Shown here: piece after piece, positions 16,545 to 24,343 of the stretch
Layout: each line of letters begins with the position of its first letter
Position numbering within the stretch: position 1 is the first letter of the stretch
NCBI RefSeq assembly: GCF_044458865.1
Contig: NZ_JBITIH010000008.1
Location: 124,001-188,000 of the forward strand
Source of the DNA: Micromonospora_G sp044458865
GTDB taxonomy: Bacteria > Actinomycetota > Actinomycetes > Mycobacteriales > Micromonosporaceae
Direction of reading: 5' to 3'
Length of the DNA stretch: 64,000 nucleotides
Notes under the pieces: generated by a model
Database searches by the model: none
What the model saw: only the letters and a program-made list of their open reading frames with translations
Told to the model about the DNA's origin: nothing
Made by a program: the position numbers and the translations under genes

Positions 16545-17441
16545 GTGACTGATGCGCCAGCGATCGCCAGCGGTGACACGGCTCCCAGTACAGCGCTGGT
16601 CGAACGTGTGCTGGCCGAGGCTGCTGAAGTACTGATCGTTGAGGCGTCCCCTGATGAGCTCGACCGGCCCGACGCGGCCCGGATTGTGGTGTCGGGCAAG
16701 GAGGTTGCAGAGCTGGCTCGCAGGCTCGCTGTCGTCGACGGCGACACCGGAGATCGTTGTCGGTGCATGGGATGGCCGACAATCCTCGTGTCGGATGCCG
16801 CCGGCCGCGAGATCGCGCGCTGGACGCTGCATCATCAAACCGCTATCAGAGGCGTCGGAAGTTGGGATGCGGACCTCCGTGATGGCCCTGGCCTGACCGA
16901 CTGGCTGGCAGACCGAGGTCTGAGCGGATCGCGCGAGGTCCAGCAGTTGTTGGCTGGTCAAGCGGCTGAGGAAGAGGCACGTCGCGTCCAGTGGGTGAAG
17001 GCCGCGCCGCCGGCTCTCGCCGAGGCGGCCAAGGCCGCGTCGCGCCGAGAAACCGGCGCGGAGGAAAGGCTTGCCGATCTGGTAGCCCGGCGGTACCCCA
17101 ACACCATCGAGCGCATCCGAACGCTGGTGGCGTGGGCTGGCTTTCCGCCTCGCCACACGACCACGATGGGTGGCACGCCGTGGTACGAGCTGGCGCCCGA
17201 GCGCATGCTGTTGACCGAGCCGACCGAGTCGATCTTCTGCGCGTTGACGTCGGCATCGTTGACTCTGAGCCAGCTCGACGGCGCCGCAGAGCTGTTTACG
17301 TCCCTTCAGTGGGCCGGTTCGCAGCGCGCCGACATTCCCGAACCGCTGAGGTCTGTGCTGATCGCACACGTGACGACGACCGGGACCGATCCGATGAAGA
17401 TCCGGATGCGCCATGGATACGGCGCGGAGCGGACGAAATAA
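16545..17441 (+). CDS. Uncharacterised 298-residue protein
   Basis: I do not recognise this protein. It has no signal peptide or membrane segment. An N-terminal acidic alpha/beta region includes RRLAVVDGDTGDRCRCMGWPTI, with a Cys-x-Cys pair, and then ARWTLHHQT with paired His. A charged helical middle (about 130-175) is rich in Ala, Glu and Arg. The C-terminal part has GTPWYELAPERMLL. Third-position GC is lower than in the flanking sulfotransferase and fucose genes, which suggests separate acquisition. It is the only rightward member of the uncharacterised group at 16545-20940. Confidence 0.75.
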   Translation: MTDAPAIASGDTAPSTALVERVLAEAAEVLIVEASPDELDRPDAARIVVSGKEVAELARRLAVVDGDTGDRCRCMGWPTILVSDAAGREIARWTLHHQTAIRGVGSWDADLRDGPGLTDWLADRGLSGSREVQQLLAGQAAEEEARRVQWVKAAPPALAEAAKAASRRETGAEERLADLVARRYPNTIERIRTLVAWAGFPPRHTTTMGGTPWYELAPERMLLTEPTESIFCALTSASLTLSQLDGAAELFTSLQWAGSQRADIPEPLRSVLIAHVTTTGTDPMKIRMRHGYGAERTK

Positions 17442-17924
17442 CACCTGTCGGCCGGCTGCGAGGGCTATGCCCTAACCGACGAGCGCCGGGCATACTCAAT
17501 TCGGAAGTCTCGCATCCTGAGCAACAGCGAAGAGGACTACGGTGCTCGGCGGCACGCCGCCTACCCATGCGCACAATCAGCGGCGACAGAAGCGCGAACA
17601 TGATCTTGTCGGACGCGGCGCGCCCGATCAGGGTGCGCGGAACGTCTGACGCCAGGCAACACCGCAGCCACAGCCGCTGACACCTCTAGCCATACTGATT
17701 GATCCACACGATCAGGTTGCCACAACGAACTTTGTGCCCGGCGTCCGAGCGAGCGCGCCGCACCAATACGGCGTACGAGCGAAGCGCTGCTGCCGGAAGA
17801 TACGCGGTCGCGCGACGCGCGCATGCCGGGCGTAACGATGCCCTGCGGCCTGCGCGCACCATCGGCGGCATGTACGCGTGATCTCGTGCGTCTGTGAGGG
17901 TGTATCCGGCAGTGGGTGCCACTG
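17442..17924. other. 483-bp stretch without a recognisable gene
   Basis: Only short overlapping frames with poor codon bias occur here, and none resembles a known family. GC content is visibly lower than in neighbouring genes. No palindrome or repeat stands out. It lies between convergent unknown genes and may hold terminators or decayed coding sequence. Confidence 0.5.
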
Positions 17925-18308
17925 TCAGGGCGTTTGGTTCCCGGTTGCTGGGGGCGGCGGTTGGCCGCGTCCCACGGCGTTGACCCGTGCGCGGTCACCG
18001 TTGAAGTCCGGGTTGAGGCGGTCGGTCAGACAGGACCGGTGCGCGGCGAACGAGGCGCATCCCGGTCCCTCACTGCTGCGTACATCGACGGTGACGCCGT
18101 CGCCGCCAGGGCTGAGGGTTGTGGGCTGGCCGCAGCATCCGCGCGGCCAGCCAAACTCATCCAGGTCTGCGGCACGCAGCGTGAGGCGTATCCAGGCGGG
18201 CGGGTAGTACCGGCTGACCTCCTGAACGACCGCGTCGACCTGCTCGCCGACTGGCGGGTACTCCGCAGGCAGTGCCGCAGCCGGTGTATGCATACCGTAG
18301 CGGGTCAA
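17925..18308 (-). CDS. Uncharacterised protein, possibly frameshifted at its start
   Basis: The frame codes for about 120-127 residues with strong third-position GC, for example PPVGEQVDAVVQEVSRYYPP and LRAADLDEFGWPRG, followed by a Cys pair (GCCGQP) and two later Cys. No family is recognised. TTG 18308 is the longest start and ATG 18293 the first ATG. The upstream gene ends TAATG, giving a coupled ATG at 18318 in a different frame that reads MTGFDPLRY. A one-base shift would join it to this frame, so the start may be damaged. Downstream of, and likely co-transcribed with, the 392-residue gene. Confidence 0.55.
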   Translation of the reverse strand: MTRYGMHTPAAALPAEYPPVGEQVDAVVQEVSRYYPPAWIRLTLRAADLDEFGWPRGCCGQPTTLSPGGDGVTVDVRSSEGPGCASFAAHRSCLTDRLNPDFNGDRARVNAVGRGQPPPPATGNQTP

Positions 18309-18317
18309 ATCCGGTCA

Positions 18318-19496
18318 TTACCAGGGCTTGGTGGTCACGCCGTCCAGGTCGCGGATCGCGTTGCGGTTCTCGGTGGCCAGGATGGTGAGCATCCGCTCGG
18401 CCTCGTCGAGGCTGGCGTACTTGCCGACCGAGGCGGACTCGCTCACGAACGGCGACTCCAGCCAGAGCACTCCGTTCTCCCAGCGCATCTGCACGATGCC
18501 GGCTTCGTGCGTGGCGGCCAGCCACGAGTCCGTCCGGGTGGGCAGCCGCCGCACGACGGCGAGTACCTCGGGCAGACTCATCGGCCGTCCGGCGATCTGC
18601 TCTGGGCCGCTCGGCATGCACTGATAGGTGACCTCGATCAGCCCCGTCTCGTCGGGTAGCTCACCTTCGTTGTCCGCGCTGAAAAGCCCCAAGCCCTCGA
18701 AGCGGCCCGCCTCCCGGCCGTCGTCGCCGATCAGGCGGTGCCTCTCCCGCCGGATCGTCACCGTCCGTTCGCCGTCGTCGACCCGCACGCTCGTATCGTC
18801 GGGCAGCCAGGGCAGCTCGAGCGCGGCGAGCGCGCCCACCGACATCGGTGGGAAGACCATGTGCCGGTCAGGAACGAACTGAACCGCCACGGTACGGCCG
18901 GGCTCAGCGCTCACCGGGAAGGCGGCCATCCGGCCGTACCGCCGTTTTGCCCAGCGCAGCCGGACGTGAATGCGCTGGGCGGCGTCGCCATTCCAGTCCA
19001 CCTCCAGGTCTTCGCCGCGCAGGGCGGCCACAACCTCCTCACCGACCTGCGCAGCGCCGATCTGCTTGTCGAAGGAGCCGTACGCCAGCCACAGGGTCCC
19101 GCCCTGAGCGGCCCGCTCGGCATCCTGCCCGTGATAGAAGACGAATCCGCGAGCCGGAGTCCCTATGCCGACATGGTCACCGATCTCGCTGTTCCCGCAT
19201 GACTGACAACAGGCGAAATCCTCCCGGGCGACGATCCCAGCCAGGTCGAGCGCGCGGAACGCGTCCGTGAGCCGGTCGCTGTCGGTCCGCGCGGGCCACT
19301 CCGCCTGGACATCCAGGTGCGCAGCGAACTCGCGCGGCACGATCTCCCAGGCCAGCGCGTACAGGTCCGCGGGCTCGCCCTCACCGTGCAGGTACTCCGC
19401 CATACCGGACACGATCATCCCGCACGTCATGATGCCGCGGGCCACCTCACGGCGTGCGTACTGGGTCGCGGACTGCCGAAGGTCATCGGGTTGCAT
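18318..19496 (-). CDS. DUF6891-like protein
   Basis: A 392-residue cytosolic protein. The N-terminal half contains ARREVARGIMTCGMIV and FACCQSCGNSEIGDH (Cys-Cys-x2-Cys), followed by GFVFYHGQDAERAAQGGTLWLAYGSF. This pattern I associate with the actinobacterial DUF6891 family (recalled, not searched). The C-terminal half has SLPEVLAVVRRLPTRTDSWLAA and looks like a second beta-rich domain. Function unknown. The ATG has no Shine-Dalgarno sequence but sits 6 nt after a -10-like box. Confidence 0.75.
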   Translation of the reverse strand: MQPDDLRQSATQYARREVARGIMTCGMIVSGMAEYLHGEGEPADLYALAWEIVPREFAAHLDVQAEWPARTDSDRLTDAFRALDLAGIVAREDFACCQSCGNSEIGDHVGIGTPARGFVFYHGQDAERAAQGGTLWLAYGSFDKQIGAAQVGEEVVAALRGEDLEVDWNGDAAQRIHVRLRWAKRRYGRMAAFPVSAEPGRTVAVQFVPDRHMVFPPMSVGALAALELPWLPDDTSVRVDDGERTVTIRRERHRLIGDDGREAGRFEGLGLFSADNEGELPDETGLIEVTYQCMPSGPEQIAGRPMSLPEVLAVVRRLPTRTDSWLAATHEAGIVQMRWENGVLWLESPFVSESASVGKYASLDEAERMLTILATENRNAIRDLDGVTTKPW

Positions 19497-19502
19497 CGCG
19501 GC

Positions 19503-19508
19503 AAGATA
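19503..19508 (-). promoter_or_regulatory. -10 box, probable leaderless start
   Basis: Read leftward, TATCTT is 6 nt before ATG 19496. It lies in the 28-bp gap after the preceding gene's stop. Confidence 0.5.
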
Positions 19509-19524
19509 TCAACGTCTCCGCCGC

Positions 19525-20247
19525 TCAGTCAGGCCGCTCCGAAGCCTGACCATTGCCCGCGTCGCAGGACAGCCAGTGCTGCCAGCTGACTCTCTTGACG
19601 GCGCGCTGCGGATGCCGGGCAACGTGGAGGATGAACTGCGCCCGTAGCCGAACGAGCGGATCCTCAGCGTCCAGGAGTGCCTCGACCCTGCTGACGAAAG
19701 GCACGTCCAGGACGTGCCGGACCAGCCGCCCGTACATCCAGTCCTTACACCGATACGGTCGCTCGAGGGCTGAGACGATCAGGTCGCCGATCTGTCGCCG
19801 GACCTGCTCAGGCACACCACCGCGGTCCAACTCACGCAGGAGCACCTCCTTCGTTCCCCAGGGCGACCACATCCACGAGCCAGGCGCACTCCACTCCTGC
19901 GGGTAGTCCGCCTCCCACCGCAAATACAGCACCAGATATGGGGCATACAGCAGTCGAGCTACCGAGTCGGAGCGCTCCGACTCGAAGAACGCGCTGATCG
20001 GTCCGAGGATCGTCCGCTCCCGGTGCCAGCGGAATTCGGCCCTGGCCTGATCCATCTCGGCAGCCAGGTGCGGTTCGGTCGGCGCCGGGGTGCCAGCCTG
20101 CTCCCATACCCTGTTCGACCAGTGCAGTGCCTCCGAAGCCGCCGCGAGCAACGCCTGGTGCCGGGTCAGCGCGCGGTGACGTAGGACATTGTCAGATGCG
20201 GTGAGGTCGAACACCCACGACTGGTTCCCCGGCGGCTTTGCGAGCAC
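19525..20247 (-). CDS. Uncharacterised 240-residue protein
   Basis: I do not recognise it. It is Trp- and Arg-rich and predicted mostly helical, with no membrane segment or signal peptide. The middle reads LYAPYLVLYLRWEADYPQEW and SWMWSPWGTKEVLLREL, and the C-terminal third has HEAT-like regularity (VEALLDAEDPLVRLRAQFILHVARHP). GTG start, weak ribosome site. It lies 28 bp upstream of the DUF6891-like gene on the same strand. The PLVRLRAQFIL repeat-like segment suggests a scaffold or binding role, but this is only an impression. Confidence 0.7.
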   Translation of the reverse strand: MLAKPPGNQSWVFDLTASDNVLRHRALTRHQALLAAASEALHWSNRVWEQAGTPAPTEPHLAAEMDQARAEFRWHRERTILGPISAFFESERSDSVARLLYAPYLVLYLRWEADYPQEWSAPGSWMWSPWGTKEVLLRELDRGGVPEQVRRQIGDLIVSALERPYRCKDWMYGRLVRHVLDVPFVSRVEALLDAEDPLVRLRAQFILHVARHPQRAVKRVSWQHWLSCDAGNGQASERPD

Positions 20248-20373
20248 CTCGGCAGCCTGCCACCCCTGGCCTTCTCACGCGACTCTATTCAGTGCTGCCC
20301 AACGTCAAAGGCTCCTCATCGAGGCAGATCAATCCCTTACGCCGACCGTCGAGGTCCGATATTGGCTGGCTGG

Positions 20374-20940
20374 TCAGGCTGGCGGATCATCTCGAAAAAG
20401 ATGCTCTTTCAAACCTCGGCCGCCCCAGCGGGTCGCAACGAGTTCGGGACGAGGGCGGGTCGGCTCGGGCACCCAGCGGTGTTGTCTAGTGTCGGGCGCA
20501 GGGCTGTCCCAGTCGGCAATCAGCGCAAAAGGATCCGTGGCGCGTTCAGGCTCATCGTCACACGCCTCCCGGACAACCATCGCTGGGTAAAAGCGCGTCT
20601 CCTGGGCCACCCTGCAGTCATCCGTCCGGGAGGCGACCAAGGCGCCACAGCCTTCGCAAGCCACACAGGGGTTCCACCCCACCAGGGACCAGCAGCCCGT
20701 GCGCACAAGCTCATGGACGAAACGTGTCCCGCGTACGTCGCCGGGTGAGAGAACGAAGGTACCGAGGACCTGATCACGGCCATACGCGGCCTCGTCGATG
20801 GCGTAGGTGCCGGGGACGAGGAGCGGCGGGTTCACGTGATGGCAATCCAGGAGCGACCAATGCGGCCCCGGCGGCAGCTCCACCAACCGGACCGGGACGC
20901 TCAGCGTGTTCCCGCAGCTCGCACACCGAAAGCCCTCCAC
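20374..20940 (-). CDS. Uncharacterised zinc-ribbon-like protein
   Basis: A 188-residue protein with two Cys pairs that could form zinc-binding ribbons: FRCASCGNTLSVPV at residues 4-17 and PCVACEGCGALVASR around 93-107. Between them are hydrophobic turns but no membrane span. Family not recognised by name; similar proteins are common as orphan genes in Streptomyces and relatives (recalled). GTG start 6 nt after a CATAAT box. First gene of the leftward unknown group, about 115 bp from the left repeat of the recombinase element. Confidence 0.75.
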   Translation of the reverse strand: MEGFRCASCGNTLSVPVRLVELPPGPHWSLLDCHHVNPPLLVPGTYAIDEAAYGRDQVLGTFVLSPGDVRGTRFVHELVRTGCWSLVGWNPCVACEGCGALVASRTDDCRVAQETRFYPAMVVREACDDEPERATDPFALIADWDSPAPDTRQHRWVPEPTRPRPELVATRWGGRGLKEHLFRDDPPA

Positions 20941-20946
20941 TGCGGC

Positions 20947-20952
20947 ATTATG
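20947..20952 (-). promoter_or_regulatory. -10 box, probable leaderless start
   Basis: Read leftward, CATAAT is 6 nt before GTG 20940, with no Shine-Dalgarno sequence. Confidence 0.5.
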
Positions 20953-21055
20953 ACATTCGGGCTAGGCGAAGGCATCCGAGAATATGCGGGAGCAGGCGTT
21001 CGCGTGACGGACCATCTCCAAGTGCTCACCCTCGTAAATGCACTCATCTCGACAT

Positions 21056-21070
21056 TATGCAGGTAATCCT
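21056..21070 (+). repeat. Left terminal inverted repeat
   Basis: TATGCAGGTAATCCT, 12 bp beyond the stop of the second recombinase gene. It matches the complement of 23454-23468 at all 15 positions. Similarity does not continue outward. Confidence 0.85.
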
Positions 21071-21081
21071 TGTCAAGCTGA

Positions 21082-22326
21082 TCATGATGCGTGTCGGTCA
21101 ACGCGGGTGAGGAGCCGGTCGAACAGGTCGGCGCGGTGTTCCTGCCCGTGTTCGGCGGCGTGGTCGCGTTGGCGTTGCAGGACGGGCCGGAACTCGATGC
21201 TGGTCTGGAAGTAGGTGCAGGCCTCGCAGATCGTTTCGAAAGCGCAGTCCAGTTCGGGTGGGCGGGTGCAGTAGCCGTTGCCGAGCAGGCGGTGATGCTC
21301 GCGTCGCAGGCGGGCCATCTTCGGTCCGATGGTGTCGGCGGGCAGTGGTTTGCCTTGCTGGTAAAGGGATTCCACTTTTTCGGTGACGGCGAAGTATTCG
21401 TCGGCGACGGTGCGGTTGGCGATTTTGGCGTAGCGCAGGGTCATGTCGAGGCTGCGGTGTCCGAGTAGGGCGGCGATGGCTTCGAGGGTCATGCCTCGGT
21501 TGATCGCCTGGGTGGCCAGGGTGTGACGTAGTTGGTGCGGGTGGATGTGTGTCAAACCGGCGGCGGCGCTGGCTTTGTTGATCAGCCGGGTGACGGTGTG
21601 GCGATCCAGCGGTCGGCCGTTCTCCCTGGGCAGTAGCAGTGGGTGGTCGGCGTTGACGTGGGCGGTGCGGTAGTCGGCGATGAGGGTGACCAGGTGGGGG
21701 TGCAGGGGCAGGTAGCGGTCCTCGTGGAGTTTGCCGACGGGCACGTGTAGCCAGTGCGCGGCGCCGATGAGCACGACTGCGTCGGCCCGTAGGGCGGTGA
21801 ACTCCCCGACGCGTAGTCCGGTGCGTAGCAACACTTCCACGACGACGCGGACCAGCATGCGTGGTTGGGTTTGGGCGCAGCGCAGCAGTTTGGCCGCGGC
21901 CGCGTCGTCGAGAGCTTTCGGTAGGGGGTGGTCTTGGCGGGGCAGGTCGGCGGGGATGATCGGCACCCGTGCGGGTGCGTCGGGCCAGTCCCACTCCTGA
22001 AGGCGGACGAAGAACATCCGTAGCGTGCCGAGCCGGTGAGCGAGCGTCCCCGGGGATACCCGTGCCGTGTCGCGGCCTGGTCGGTCCGCGAGCCAGCGGC
22101 GGAAGTCTTCCAGGTGGCGGCGGTGGATGCCGGCGATGGTGCGCACGTCGGGCGCTTGTTCGACGAGGAACGCGGCCAGTGACCGCAGGGCCAGGTCGGC
22201 ATTGCCGACGCTGCCGGGGCGCAGGATGCAGCCGATCTGGTCGAGGTAGCGGCGCATGGTGGCGACCACGTCCGGAACGGCTGCGGCCAGGTGGTCCCAG
22301 CTGGGCAGGCGTAGCGGGCTACTCAC
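21082..22326 (-). CDS. Tyrosine recombinase (second of the pair)
   Basis: A 414-residue integrase-fold recombinase with a complete active site: Arg in LLRTGLRVGEFTALR, Lys in VGKLHEDRYLPL, HxxR in HPHQLRHTLATQ, His in LLGHRSLDMTLRY, and the Tyr nucleophile in the same LRY segment. The N-terminal SAM-like core-binding domain spans about 25-120. A C-terminal extension holds CX7CX5CX2C (YCTRPPELDCAFETICEAC), a likely zinc site also seen in Tn554-type recombinases (recalled). The ATG overlaps the upstream recombinase stop by 4 bp, so the two are made together. It cuts and rejoins DNA at the element ends. Confidence 0.93.
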   Translation of the reverse strand: MSSPLRLPSWDHLAAAVPDVVATMRRYLDQIGCILRPGSVGNADLALRSLAAFLVEQAPDVRTIAGIHRRHLEDFRRWLADRPGRDTARVSPGTLAHRLGTLRMFFVRLQEWDWPDAPARVPIIPADLPRQDHPLPKALDDAAAAKLLRCAQTQPRMLVRVVVEVLLRTGLRVGEFTALRADAVVLIGAAHWLHVPVGKLHEDRYLPLHPHLVTLIADYRTAHVNADHPLLLPRENGRPLDRHTVTRLINKASAAAGLTHIHPHQLRHTLATQAINRGMTLEAIAALLGHRSLDMTLRYAKIANRTVADEYFAVTEKVESLYQQGKPLPADTIGPKMARLRREHHRLLGNGYCTRPPELDCAFETICEACTYFQTSIEFRPVLQRQRDHAAEHGQEHRADLFDRLLTRVDRHAS

Positions 22327-23402
22327 TGCCGGCCTCCGTCCACCGGCTGGAGGCTGTGACCGGACGCTGGTTTGCCGGGAAGCAGCTGCGCGTCGATGGC
22401 CTCGGCGGCGCGTCGGTACTGGGACGCCAGCCAGTCGTCGGCCAGATGCAGGTAGACGCGGGTCGACTCGATCGAGGCGTGACCGGCCTGGGCCTGCACC
22501 GCTTCCAAGGCCATGCCGGCCTCGCGGAGTCGGGTCAGGCAGGTGTGCCGCAGTTGGTGGCAGGTCGCCCGCGCAAGCCCGGCCCGCTCGCGGGCGGAGT
22601 CGAGGATCTGGTCCAGGCCCGACGCCGACAGCGGCATCCCGCGACGCGGTCCCTTCAACACCACGAACACGCGGTCGGTGTCGGCACCGGCAGGGCGTTC
22701 GGCCTCCAGATACGCCGCCAGCGAGGTGAAGAACCGGCCCGAGACCGGGATTATCCGCTGATGGCCGCCCTTGCCCTCAGCGATGAACAACCGCCGCGTG
22801 GCGACCCGCAGGTCCTCCAACCGCAGGCCGAGGACCTCGCAGCGGCGCAGCCCGCCCAACAGCATCGCCTCGACCATCGCCCGGTCCCGGTGCGTGCGCA
22901 GCGCCGCCAGCAGCGCGTCGACCTGCGCGGGCTCAAGAATCCTGGGCAGCGTCCGTGGAGTGCGTACCAGCGGCACGCCCTGACGCGGACGCTGCCGTTC
23001 CCGCCGCGTCGGCAGCCCACGCGGCACCGGGTTGGCCGCCACATCACCGCGCGCCTGCAGGAACGCGTACAGCCCCGACACGCTCGACAACCGGCGACGC
23101 ACCGTGCGCGCCGACAACCCCGCCAAGCCATCGACAACGCCCTGCAACCGGCCAACAGGCCGACCCGTGTGCTGCGCGGTGACGAACGCCAACACGTCCG
23201 CCGCGACCACCTCCACCGGCGGCTTACCGACCACCATGAAGAACACCTTCAGGTCGTACGCGACCGCCGCCACCGTGTTCGGCCGTGACCGCACGGACAA
23301 AAACTCCAGATAGGCGTCCAGCAACGGCACACCGAACCGGACGACGAGATCACCAGCCACGGTCCGCGACCGCCGCAACCCAAGATCCAACCAGACAGAC
23401 AT
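22323..23402 (-). CDS. Tyrosine recombinase (first of the pair)
   Basis: A 359-residue recombinase with an N-terminal core-binding domain (about 25-130; SRPNTVAAVAYDLKVFF) and a C-terminal catalytic domain. Active-site residues: Arg in LLGGLRRCEVLGLR, Lys in IAEGKGGHQRIIPV, HxxR in CHQLRHTCLTRL, His in QAGHASIESTRVYLHL, and Tyr in the same stretch. It has no zinc-like tail, unlike its partner. Placed first in the operon, 51 bp from the right inverted repeat. The paired arrangement suggests a heteromeric recombinase. Confidence 0.93.
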   Translation of the reverse strand: MSVWLDLGLRRSRTVAGDLVVRFGVPLLDAYLEFLSVRSRPNTVAAVAYDLKVFFMVVGKPPVEVVAADVLAFVTAQHTGRPVGRLQGVVDGLAGLSARTVRRRLSSVSGLYAFLQARGDVAANPVPRGLPTRRERQRPRQGVPLVRTPRTLPRILEPAQVDALLAALRTHRDRAMVEAMLLGGLRRCEVLGLRLEDLRVATRRLFIAEGKGGHQRIIPVSGRFFTSLAAYLEAERPAGADTDRVFVVLKGPRRGMPLSASGLDQILDSARERAGLARATCHQLRHTCLTRLREAGMALEAVQAQAGHASIESTRVYLHLADDWLASQYRRAAEAIDAQLLPGKPASGHSLQPVDGGRQ

Positions 23403-23453
23403 ACAGGAACCTCTCCGTCAGACCCACCGGCGGATACCGACACTGAGTCAACG

Positions 23454-23468
23454 AGGATTACCTGCATA
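23454..23468 (-). repeat. Right terminal inverted repeat
   Basis: Exact complement of 21056-21070. It also contains the stop codon of the integrase remnant at 23458-23460. Confidence 0.85.
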
Positions 23469-23590
23469 TCAAGCAAATCCGCTTGTTGGGCCGATACGTT
23501 CCGGAGGCCATGTAGGCGGCGAGGATGTAGTTGGGGTGGCGGTCGAGGTTCTTGCGGGCGCGGTCGTAGCGCATGACACGCGGATCGCGG
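23458..23590 (-). pseudogene. 3' fragment of a third tyrosine integrase
   Basis: Read leftward, the frame gives FRDPRVMRYDRARKNLDRH and then PNYILAAYMASGT, the C-terminal signature of common actinobacterial integrases (recalled). It then continues YRPNKRICLICR to a TAA inside the right inverted repeat. Upstream the similarity is lost, so about 90% of the gene is missing. It could be the third recombinase of a trio element or an older integrase gene used as the insertion target. Confidence 0.6.
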
Positions 23591-23836
23591 AATGGATGCA
23601 CGGACGTTCCTGACGAATCTATGCCGTCCGAGGACTACTGGGGTGCGGCTACCAGTGGGAACTCGCGAAACGTGGCGCTCAACCCTCTTGCGCACCAATC
23701 CCTCCGCGTCCACCAGTTACGAGGTGGTGCGACCGGCATCCGGGGCCTGCTCTCGCCCGTTTGCTACGGGAGGGCGACCCGTCGTGGTGGCGGACTGCAC
23801 CAGTCGACTCGCAAAGGTGCCACGGTCGCCGGCGAC

Positions 23837-24271
23837 TCAGTCGAGACAGAACTCGTTGCCTTCGATGTCCTGCATCACGAGGCACGACTCGTTCTCGTCA
23901 TCCGCAGTCAGGAGTCGCACACGTACGGCGCCGAGCGGGAGCAGTCGTGCGCATTCGGCCTCAAGTGCGGCCAGGCGCTCTTCACCCACGAGACCGGTGC
24001 CGACCCGCACGTCGAGATGCAGCCGATTCTTGACGACCTTGCCTTCGGGAACGCGCTGGAAGAACAGTCGCGGCCCCACGCCTGAGGGGTCAAGGCATAC
24101 GAACGCTGAACCCTGCCGCTCGGGCGGCAGGGTGCGATCGAAATCGTCCCAGGTGGCATACCCCTCCGGCGGCGGAGGTACGACGTATCCCAGCACCTCG
24201 CACCAGAAACGGGCGACGCGCTCAGGTTCTGCGCAGTCGAAGGTGACTTGGAACTGCTTGACCGACGCCAT
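23837..24271 (-). CDS. VOC/glyoxalase-family protein
   Basis: A 144-residue vicinal-oxygen-chelate protein: VTFDCAEPERVARFWCEVLGY opens the first beta-alpha-beta-beta-beta module, RLFFQRVPEGKVVKNRLHLDV and CLVMQDIEGNEFCLD close the second. The conserved His in NRLHLDV and the Glu in EGNEFCL are possible metal ligands. Relatives include glyoxalases and bleomycin-binding proteins; the role is open. The ATG sits 6 nt after a TATGGT hexamer with no ribosome site. Confidence 0.88.
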   Translation of the reverse strand: MASVKQFQVTFDCAEPERVARFWCEVLGYVVPPPPEGYATWDDFDRTLPPERQGSAFVCLDPSGVGPRLFFQRVPEGKVVKNRLHLDVRVGTGLVGEERLAALEAECARLLPLGAVRVRLLTADDENESCLVMQDIEGNEFCLD

Positions 24272-24277
24272 CGGTCC

Positions 24278-24283
24278 ACCATA
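24278..24283 (-). promoter_or_regulatory. -10 box, probable leaderless start
   Basis: Read leftward, TATGGT is 6 nt before ATG 24271. Confidence 0.55.
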
Positions 24284-24343
24284 GAGGCGGGGTCCATCGT
24301 CGTCCCGACCGGCCCGCTCCTGGCTGAGTTGTGGCGTCCGGTG

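Larger units (their letters stand above)
21056..23468 (-). mobile_element. Two-recombinase element with terminal inverted repeats
   Basis: About 2.4 kb bounded by a perfect 15-bp inverted repeat and filled by two overlapping tyrosine recombinase genes on one strand. A second shared 8-mer (GTGTCGGT) lies inside each end, at 21091-21098 and in reverse at 23436-23443. The plan recalls Tn554 and the recombinase-in-trio (RIT) elements, which carry several tyrosine recombinases in overlapping order (established knowledge). Here only two are intact; a third is present as a 3' fragment at the right end. No target duplication is evident. Confidence 0.65.

Noticed and set aside
17561..17998. A 145-codon leftward frame in the gene-poor stretch
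   Set aside because: Poor codon bias, no family, and it overlaps the better-supported small gene at 17925.
23249..23713. A 154-codon frame across the right end of the recombinase element
   Set aside because: It is in a different frame from both the recombinase and the integrase fragment, and reads as Arg/Pro-rich noise.
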